Assembly (NCBI GenBank): GCA_030844895.1
Contig: CM061233.1
Coordinates: 59,855,468-59,919,467 of the forward strand
Source: Ambrosia x helenae
Taxonomy: Eukaryota > Streptophyta > Magnoliopsida > Asterales > Asteraceae
DNA length: 64,000 nt
Reading direction: 5' to 3'
Part shown: one piece after another, positions 43,913 through 54,100 of the stretch
Layout of the letters: each line of letters opens with the position of its first letter
Numbering within the stretch: the first letter of the stretch is position 1
Program-made: the position numbers and the translations under genes
Notes under the pieces: generated by a model
The model's database searches: none
Told to the model about the DNA's origin: nothing
Seen by the model: the letters and a program-made list of their open reading frames with translations, nothing else

Positions 43913-45258
43913 AGAAAATTCTTCATTAGTTTCTCTATATGTTCCACAACCTGAGTCGGAGCTTTATACAAAGACAAATAATAAATAGGAAGGTTAGACA
44001 AAACAGATTTAATAAGTGTTAAGCGACCACCCATTGAAAGAGAATTAGCTTTCCACGTCGACAACCGAGCACTAACAGTATCTACAACCGAGCTCCAATG
44101 ACAAACACGATTCATATTGGCGCCCACTTTTATTCCATGGTATTCAAGAGGAAACTCTCCAATCCTACACCCAAGAATATTATTCATCTCCAAAACCTCC
44201 TCACTAGACACCCCAATACCAAAGAGTTGCGACTTTTTTAAATTAATCTTAAGACCCGTGCATGTGTGAAAGATCCGCAGCAGCCGAGCCGTCTTCTCTA
44301 TATTATCTTTTGACCACTCCCCAATAATTAGAGCGTCGTCCGCGTAAAGTAAGTGAGAAATCTTCAAACCTGTTCGCGGGTCTTTAATTCCCACAAATTC
44401 ACCTTCGCAACATGCTTTATCAAAGATACTCGTGAAAGCTTCCATAACCAGCAAAAAAAGAAACGGTGATAGAGGATCTCCTTGGCGAAGACCCTTTTCA
44501 CATTGAAATTCATACGTGGGCGCCCCATTAACTAATACCGAGGATCTAGCAGACTCCAAAACCCTTTCACCCACTTTCCCCATCTATTAGGAAAACCCAT
44601 TTGGTTCATCATATTCATCAGAAAACCCTAATTAACATTATCGTAAGCCTTTTCGAAATCAATTTTTAACATAAAAGCCTTTTTTCCTCCGCTTACAAAG
44701 CCAACCATAAACTTCATTTAGCACCAAAGGCCCATCCAAAATGAATCTATCCTTGAGGAAAGCCGACTGCGTATCAGAAATAATAAAGTTCAACACCTTC
44801 TTAATTCTCAAAGCAAGGACTTTAGAGACGAATTTGCTAATGACTCCAACCAAAGTAATCGGTCTATAATCCGTTAGACCCACCAGATTCTTCATTTTGG
44901 GAATCAAAATAATAAAAGATGAGCTACACCCTCTACCAGAACCTCCCAACTCATAGAAGGCGTCCAACAGGTTATAGAAATCCTCTTCAATGTAATTCCA
45001 GAAAGACTTTATGAAGTGAAAATTAAAACCATCCGGGCCGGGCGCTCGGCCAGACCCACAATCAAACACAGCCACCTTGATCTCTTCTTTAGTGAACCTC
45101 GCCACTAGAGCTTCCTTCATATCTTGTGGAACTGTTTTAATATTATTGCATCTCAAAGCCGGTCTCGCCACGTATTTTTCAGAAAACTGTCTTCTAAAAT
45201 GTTTCAAAACCTCTCTTTTAATCAACTCAGGCTTCGTCACCCACACCCCATCTACCAA
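43891..45258 (-). pseudogene. LINE reverse transcriptase
   Basis: Two open pieces. 45258-44659 holds RAPGPDGFNFHFIKSFWNYI, SSSFIILIPKMKN, LTDYRPITLVGVISKFVSKV and DTQSAFLKDRFILDG. 44583-43891 holds GLRQGDPLSPFLFLLVMEAF, the catalytic LLYADDALIIG, GLKINLKKSQLFGIGV and MGGRLTLIKSVLSNLPIYYL. A frameshift and stops between 44660 and 44584 separate them. The enzyme copies LINE RNA at the target site; here it is dead. Confidence 0.9.
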
Positions 45259-45312
45259 TAAACCTGGAATCGTATTTTTCGACTTTTGTTTTAAATCTTT
45301 TATTATTATGTT

Positions 45313-46737
45313 AATTTACGTCATTGGTTAACTCAAATTAAAAAACACTTTGATACTAAAAAAGATATTTAATAAAAAAGATGAATAGAAAAAACCATCC
45401 AACGGTTAAAACATATGGTATTGGTATCAGCATATTCCACATCTCACCGTAAGTTAACCCACCAAAACACGAATCTTCATCTTCATTTCATCTTCTTCCT
45501 TCATCAAATCAAAATATTATTTTATTTACACCAAACACACAATTCTCTCTCTCTCTCTCTCTCTTCCTTCATCACTATCCAATTTCTTAACCAAACACAA
45601 TGAGCTCAGATTCTCTCTCCAATCGCCTCTTTCGTTATATTAATAATAATCCCACCGACTAATCGCCCCCAATTTTAATCGCTTCTAATAATCTCAATCG
45701 GTAAACTTTTTTTTTTTTTGATTGTTTTCCAATATGGCTTTCTTTAATTTCTATAATCTCTAAAAGTCAATTGTATTTGTAGATTATTTTCATTTTAATC
45801 TGAATGTCATCGTTTTCGATTACAATTTAGGATCTATTATTTTTCTTTTTATCCCTATTTTTATTTATTTATTTATTATTATTTCGTTCTGATTATATTC
45901 ACAAGTTGCTAACTTTTTATAATTTTTCACTCATTTTTTAAATCCACAAATTTTTAATTTTTTATCTTAATTGCAAATTCGATGAAGAATTAAATTATTG
46001 ACATCTTTGGATTTTGTTTGTTTATTTTTTTTTTTTTTTTTGAAGTTTTAGATGCTAATAAAAGTTTAAAAAAAAATCTACATGAAAAATTAGGTAAAAA
46101 ATTAGCACTTTTTTTTTTTTTTTTTTTTTGAGGAATATTGATTAGTGGTTCATGGTTAGTTGATCTAATTTGCATACCTTTAATGCCTGAAAATGCATGA
46201 ATTTAGTGCTGCTGCTATAGTCAATATTATTTTTATTTTTTATTTTTACAATGTAATATTGTTTAGCTATTTATCTTTTATTAAAGCTTTGATTTTTATT
46301 TATGCACTGAACCAAAAACATTACTTTTAAACAATTAGCCTTCTGTTTCCTTTTTTTTTTTTTTTTTTAATTTTCTTTGATTTGATTGGACATGGAAAAC
46401 TGATATATTGTGTAAAAATGAAGCTGTTAGCAGATTAGTTCAAGTTTTTTTGAAGTAGGGATTTTTATACAATAACAGTCAGGTTGCGATAAATTGTTTA
46501 TTACTTGATTTTTTTTTTTTGGTTAAAGTGTTGCTAATTTGACTTTGAATCCATTTTGCTAATATATTAACTCTCGCATTGATGATGTATAAATCGCAGG
46601 AACACAAATTTATTTATTCTTTGTTGCTATATATGCATCTGGTAAGAGCGAAGAATTGCAGGGGCGATACCTCCTCGTGAATTGACAAGTGCCTTATTTT
46701 GTGGTTAACAACTTGGTCAATTTCAAATCTTGACTTG
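45313..46737 (+). promoter_or_regulatory. Upstream region and 5' UTR of the RING-H2 gene
   Basis: A C/T-rich leader with (CT)n at 45545-45564 is followed by a plausible 5' UTR intron: donor at 45701 (AATCG|GTAAAC), acceptor AG at 46598-46599 (ATCGCAG|GAAC). The intron holds several long T runs. No TATA box is certain. Confidence 0.45.
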
Positions 46738-48145
46738 ATGCGAGGTCAAAGGAGCATCTTTGATCCTTTCCCGGAGACTGTTGACCTTAACCAGGGTCAA
46801 ATTCCAGCGGTACTAGTATGGACGGAACTGATGATTGGAATAATGTGTTTTCTCCAATGGAAAGACGGCTGTTAAATAACGATCTTTCTAATGAGCTAAA
46901 TTTTACCTGTGTGAATACAGACCGTCATAATAATTTTCAAAGTTTTAGAAGCTGGGACGTTGGCGAATCTAGCTCTAGAGCAAGTTTACGTGGTCAGGTT
47001 TCTAATGACGGTCAAGACTGGTCAAATTCAGCCACTCATGCAACGAGATTAGAACAACCGCTTCGTGAATCGTCATCAACTCATCAGGTTAATGTGCAAA
47101 GTTCGGTTTCCAATCATATTCCTATGAATGTAAATTTAAATGTTGGATATGAGAGTACTAATAGCGATGATGATGGTATCGGGCCTTCTGATTGTGGGCC
47201 GGGTTCATCTTTCGATGATTGGGGTTTATCTTGTAAAAGAAAAACCCTAGAAGGTACTTCTACTCAGTCCCTCATGGGTGGCGGTTCGGGTTGCTTTCCA
47301 GAACCTTCTAGAAGCTTAAATATATCTTCGGCTCAAGTCAACCATGTGCCCATGAGCCGCCATGAAACACCAAACACAAGAATTGGAGTTCCGGAAAGCT
47401 CACCAACGCCACCACCTTTCGGCACTCGAGGCTCGGTTCTAAACCTTAATAATAGTGATAATGTATCACCAACTGGTAACCCCATTAGGCGATCAAATGT
47501 TAATCCATCTCACCAATCATTGAATAGACAACTTTTGCTTAATGAATTTTTGGACCAGTCCCGAGGTCAAATCGGTAATATATCAAACCAGCAGCCCCCT
47601 TTAATGCACGCTCCGGATGTTCCGAGAACTACACATCAATTCCCTTGGGGTGCTAATATCGGTTCAAGAAGCGGGGTTCATCAAGCTTGTTAAGAAACAA
47701 TGTGCAATATCATAATTTTGTCCCACCATCCGAGAGTAGGAATATGGTTCAAGATCCTGCTAATTGGAGCTTAGCTGCCGGGAGTGGTGGTGCACCGTCT
47801 AGTTCCAGAAACGGCGGTGGTAATGGTGGATCTCGTCCTTTTAATGGTCTATGGACACCTCATCTTAACAACCACACAACGCCTAGTCAACAAAGATCAT
47901 CTGAGTTTCCTCCTTGGACTCTTTTTCCATCTGCGGAGGTGGAGTCGGGAGGGCAAAGAGGTCACATGTCTTCCTTCCCTGCTGGCTCCTCTTCATCAGA
48001 CGATAACCGTGTTTCATTTGGAGTTTCTAGCCAGAGACATTACCATCAACCTTTTTCGAGGGCAGCATTGTTGATGGAGGTACCTGGCGATGATTGGCGG
48101 GCTTTAGCTGCTGATATCGAGGGAAGACAGAGGCTGGTATCTGAG
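46738..48145 (+). pseudogene. RING-H2 gene, coding exon 1 (two frame breaks)
   Basis: Frames used in order: 46738 to about 46799; 46818-47693 (also a possible downstream start, MDGTDDWNN); about 47690-48145, ending ADIEGRQRLVSE before the donor GAG|GTTTGT. The first break looks like loss of one base in a Pro codon, the second a one-base change around AAGCTTGTTAAG. Neither lies in a homopolymer. Confidence 0.7.
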
Positions 48146-51100
48146 GTTTGTGCTTCTTAATTGTTTTTTTTATTAGATGTGTGTGCAGGTCACTTAAATA
48201 TATAACTTCTTTCATCAAGGCTACCCATGTATTGAAACTGCTTTATAGGTCACCCAAGTATGTATATGTTTCGTTTATACCAAATCAAAGCTAAACACAT
48301 ATTAAGATATTACATTGATAAATATATCAGTTTTTTTTCCATTGATTCGTTGATTAGGGATAGCTCAAACAATGGTATTATTGTCTTTTTATAAAAGGGT
48401 AATTTCGTTATTAGATTGCCATATATCATATACACGAAGCTTGTAAATACTATGGTGGCCTATAAAGTAGTCTGAGTACGAGGGTGGCTTCCCCATGCAA
48501 TATCCCACAATATATGGATTATGGAGATAGGTAAACGTAAATCCTCATAATACATTATGAACCATTGAACAAAATTTTTATGTTGAAACACTTAAAAGTG
48601 TGCGTGTGCATTAACATTTATTATTGCATCAAACATCTTGACTTGAACTCGTTGTACTTATAATTTCAACACTGAAAATTAGAAAACGAAAAGGAACATT
48701 AAAGCCATGTGACTTGATCTTGAACTTGATATTGTTCGGTGTTCCTAAGTTATATTCTCTGTGGCAGTGACGTCTATAACTATGTTTTAAAAAGCGCGCT
48801 TGAGGCGCGCTTAAGCGCAAAGCGCACCTAGGCGCAAATCCATGCGCCTTATGTAACCCTAGGCGAGCAGTGTACGAAAAGCGCACGAAAAGCGCAAGAA
48901 AAAAAAAGCGAGAAAAGCGCGCTTTTTGTACACATGCTGTTTTTGTGCTTAAAAGTGTTATACATGTAGCTAAAAAGGTTGTACATTTTAGTTAAATCAT
49001 ATATATACCTTATTTGCATCTATATTTTGAGTAAATAATGCTAAAAACCTATAGCATATATAAAAAAAATTATATAATTGTCTTGCGCTTCGCGTACGAA
49101 AAGCTCACCGCTTTTGCGATTTGCGCTTTGCGCCTCGGTTTTAGACCTCGTCGCCTTTGTGCGCTTCGCGCTTTTTAAAACCAAGGTCTATAAATTTATG
49201 TACCTTTTGGTTTGTTGCAACGACTCCAAGCATTTAAATTCTTTATGCACATTATTTTATGTACACGTCTGCTAGAGCTAAAATTTGACAAAATAGGGAA
49301 ATCTGAGAATTCAGAGAAAATTTCCATGGAGCCTGAAAAGATCAGTCACTTTTGCTATTTAATTTATACATGTGCATGTTTTATTTAACATCAAATTTTG
49401 GTTATTATACCTCAATATGTACCAGCATTTTTATCTCCAGATTAATACTTTATTTTGTTCTCATCTTTTGTTCCCTGATCCCACAATTTAGTTGTCAAAT
49501 TTTTACTAGAAGTTATCAGGAAAATGTCATATGTCATTAGTAGGGGTGTAATGTGCCTTGCCCCAGCTGGGCTCGGACTTATCTTGTTCTGTTATTTGCT
49601 TATTATTAAACTTTTTCCATTAATATATATATAAATGTCTATATATTTATAATAATTATTCTTATTTTTAATGTAGTTATATATAATAATATTTATTATG
49701 TAGTTAACTAGCTATACCTTATATCATATAAATATTATTTTATTTGTATATACACTCTAATAGTATTTATTATGTAATTATACCTTATATTATGTAATAA
49801 TATTTTTAGGTATGAATCTAGAGCTCGGCTCAATTCGAGATTTTTGTGAGCTGGTCTCGAGTAGCTCACGAGCGAAGCGACTCAACTTTATTACACCTCT
49901 AGTGATTAGGGTACACCTTTATATGCACTTACATTGTCATCTAAAACTTTGTTGTGCGCGTGGGCTCATAGGAAGAAGGGGAAGTCAATGGTTTAGGTCA
50001 AGGTTGTAAAAATCCCGATTAATCGGTGATTAATCGCTAGTCCTTACTTTACTGATTAATTTTGGGCTAATCACTCAATTAATCGGTGTCGCGATTAATC
50101 ACCGATTAGTCGTACCAAATTGGTCCTAGTCAGACCTAAAAAAATCAAAATTAGGTAAAAAATGAATTCGAACGGGTCAAAACAGGAGCAAATCGATCGA
50201 ATAAAACAAGGTCTTACCTCAGTTGCGTTTTTGGTTCCTTACGATGAAAGAAGGAATGGAGGAAAAAACGGGATATGGTGAACGATGGAGGTGATTAAGG
50301 TTATTTAAGTCTATGTATTTTAATATTTAACCCCCTCCATATTCACTCGTTTATATTTGGCCCCTAAACTTCTAAATTTATACTTATAAGGTATAAAATT
50401 AGCATTATATATGTATAACTTTGGAAAAATATATATAAAAATCCAATCCCGATTATCCGTAGTCGGCAGTTTTGTAAAAGTCGCTCTAGGCGGTCGCCTA
50501 CGCGCCGCCTAGGCGCTAGTCGGGAACAAATGTAGGAATAAAGCCCTAGTCGGAAAACTAGGCCTTTTGGCCATCAGGCGGCCATTAGGCGGGCCTAGGC
50601 GGGACTAGGAGGGCCTAGGCGGTGGTTTTTTTATTTTTATTTTTTAATTTCCACAAATTCTAAGGTAGAAAAGTGATGGAGACATACCTGGTTTGCAGTA
50701 ATTGGAGTCCATAATGAAGAGGAAGGAGTTCAGAAATGGCGTATGATGATGGAGAGGAAAAAAAAATTAGGGTTAGTGAAAGGAGTTAGGAAGAAGAAGA
50801 AGAAGTGGGAAGTTTAGGCAGGAAGAAGAAGAATAGCGGCGTTTATGTTTTATAAATCTTTTAGGGTTTATTTAGGTATAGATATTTAATATTTAACCCC
50901 CCAAACTTTCATTATTTTACGTTTAGTTCTTCTAATTTGTAATGTTATACATAAAAGCTATAAATAAGTTTATGTATTTAAACATTTAACCCTTTGATCT
51001 TAACATATTTTCAAAAAACACCTACATTTGTGTGTATATATATATAAAAATACCAAAACGCCTAATTCCGCCTAATTTCGCCTAGTCCCGACTAGTCCCG

Positions 51101-54100
51101 ACTAGTCCTAGGCTGGACCTCACCGCCTGCCTAGCGCCTAGCGCCTTCTGCAACACTGGTAGTCGGTACCCCCACCGACCGACTAGCGCCTAGCGAGTTC
51201 TACAACATTGGTTTAGGTAGAATGCATTGATGACGTGTGTTACTTGTGTAGCTATCATATGGGATTGTTGAGTAATTATGTTTTAATAACCATTACGGAG
51301 CAACATTTTAGCTTAAATGCAATGTGTTAAATCCGAATAGACAAAATAATGTTGAGGTCAAGGAAGTTTAGGATTACACTTGGAATCTGTAACATGCAAG
51401 GATATAATATATATTAGAGGGATAGAAAAAGCATCTTGCTACAGGAGTCCTAACCTTTTCAAATTGCATTTAGTGAGCGAATAGAACTATACCTAGAAGC
51501 AACTAGATATTGTTAGGGAGTGCAAGGATTCACTTATAACTAGAAATACAAAATTTGGAATATTTGTAGTTTATGCTTATACAACCCTTTGCACTTTTAT
51601 TCTTGGCTTGGTTTTAAAAATGTGTGCGCCACACATGCATAATGCGGATGTGCTTAATGTGGTAATGGAAATGCATTGTTGTAGTTGATGCAATGCAATT
51701 CCATGATGTGCATATGATGCGGTCTTATGCGGTGCGTTGACTGCGTTCTGCAGTTGACCGATATTTGAACAAATTACTCTAGTGATTAAGCAAATGTGAC
51801 TATCGATTAAGCAATGGGTCTTGAGTATCTGAACAAATTTTACATCTTTAATAAACTTGGAGCCGTGGGTCTCTCCGGAAGCAGCCTCTCTATTCCTAGG
51901 GATAGGGGTAAGGCTCGCCTACATCTCACCCTCCCCAGACCTTGCTAATAGCTTTGCTATTTGTGAGATTTTACTGGGTATGGTTGTTTTTTTTATTGAA
52001 CAAACATAACCAAATATGAAGAGAATATCTTATATGTTAGTGTTTAAAAAGTTTAACAATTTATAATATTTACTATAAATAATTTGTTAGTAATGTTTGT
52101 AATAACGCACGCCTCGCATACGAGATGCACGCATCAGCCTTTGGGATCAAAACACATAGGAGCACATCACGCCTTTCAAAACCAAATTTCTCGAGATATT
52201 GCATGAATGATGATAGTGACATCTACAGTTTTGGAAATAAGAAAAACAAATTAGATCAAAGTTACCTACTTGCTCGTTAAATCAATACACACAAATTAAT
52301 GGTATTGGTTTGGGTGGGTACTTCAACTACTTTAGCTGTACTGTAGAAATAGTCAATCGTTTGGATTGAATTATTTTTAGTTCAATTATTGCCATTTAGA
52401 TTGAACTATTTCATCATCGGATTTATGGTCTTTATTCATATCCATAACCTGCATGACTCCTACACATAAAGTACACAATTATATTTTTTTAATTATGTCA
52501 TGTGGTATTATTCTGTATATTATTTTGAAGCTCATCAAATTCATTAATTTCTGTTTTGACCATGTAACAGATTCGGCAAGTTTTAAATGCAATGCGGAGG
52601 GGTGAAAATTTACGAGCTGAGGTTTGACTTTGTCTTCCGTGGCTTGTCAATATTGTTTCTCTTAATATTCGTAATTAAAAATTGAACACAAATCTCTTTC
52701 TAGATAATTTTTCTCCGGCTCCGCTATACAAGTTTTTGCTACCAGGGAATAGAATCATTTCATTTCAGAAGTGAGATATTATTAACAAATTAACATCCAT
52801 ACCTGGTACAAGCTATGGGCGGGGTCTGGAGAGGGTGCCAAGGGATAAAGAAGCTGCTTCGAGTGAGATCCCCAATTGTAAAGTCAAGTCCAATTATAAA
52901 AGTCAAATAAAACATACATAGCCACTAAAAAAAATCCACAAATAAGAAAAAACTTAGGGTATAAAAGCATAAAATGGACAAATAACACATCAAATAGAAA
53001 CAAAGCAACAATAACATGTAAATGCTACCTAAATAATTTGAAAAGTTAAGTTTCTAAGGCAAGAACCGAAAACTAAACCATCCTCCTAAAGATCTTTAAC
53101 CATAATCCTACGTCTCCTTAAAATCTTGCCCTCCGAGAGATGTAAGTCTAGCAAATCCGCCTTTTAATTAAATATTAGGCACATGCAAAGACATAAAACA
53201 TTCAACCACAGTAGAAATATTCATATACGTAACCAACAAAATTGAATTGACACACTCACATTCGATCCGCATGCAACCCATTTACATTACTCATCAATTA
53301 TTACAAATTGCACTCATGTAATTTACTATAAGATATTAAGAAAAAATAGTGATGAATCAAAAACCATGCATTAGATAATGTACATAGTCGACGTAAAACA
53401 CTGTGTGAGACCTATAATCAGTACATGATTTCGGCATATGTATAAAGCGTTGGACTAAAGTGTAACCTCATCATGTCAGTTTCAATGCTTTACAAATATA
53501 CATATGTGAGAATCTTGTATTGATTGTAAGTCTTTCACGCGGTGTTATATTTCAATTATGTACATTATCTAATGCATGGTTTTATTTCATCACTAGATTA
53601 TCTTAAGTAAATTACATGAGTGAAATTTGTAATTATCTGGTGAGTAATTAAATGGATTGCATGTGGATCGGATGTGATTGTGGCCATATTCTACTCAATT
53701 CGCTATTGTTGGTTACTAATATGAATATTTCTGCTGTCGTTGGATGTTTTATGCCTTTGCATGTGCCTGACAGGTGATGACATATTTAATAGTTATTTAT
53801 TTTGGTAGAAGATATAGGTGGCAAAATGAACAGATCAAGCGGGTTACTGGTTGGTTTACCGGTCTGGGTCAACGAATGGATTGAAAATAATAAAAAATAC
53901 AGGTCGAAATAGAGCTTAAATAACCCGGTTTCACTTGAACGGGTTAGAAAAATTGGACCAGACGTGGATCACTTAAGTGACTATGAATATGAGGCTCAAT
54001 GATGAACAAGAATCATGCGACTATGAATAATCCGTTCAATGAATGTGTAGATTTTATGATATCTTTCACAGCCATAGTTGCATGATAAACTTATATATGC

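Larger units (their letters stand above)
42676..45299 (-). mobile_element. L1-type LINE, 5'-truncated
   Basis: About 2.6 kb on the minus strand ending in a short poly(A) at 42683-42675 (TTTTTTTTT on plus). The direct repeat TTATTATTATG lies on both sides (42663-42673 and 45300-45310). It contains the second half of an L1 ORF2 (RT and C-terminal zinc region). The endonuclease domain is missing, as expected for incomplete reverse transcription. Confidence 0.85.
48146..52570 (+). other. Intron 1 of the RING-H2 gene, filled with hAT-type elements
   Basis: 4.4 kb with elements at 48780-49185, 49541-49901, 49999-51210 (with 50467-51158 nested) and about 51607-52187. The acceptor is TAACAG|ATTCGG at 52570/52571. 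No other gene was found in it. Confidence 0.75.
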
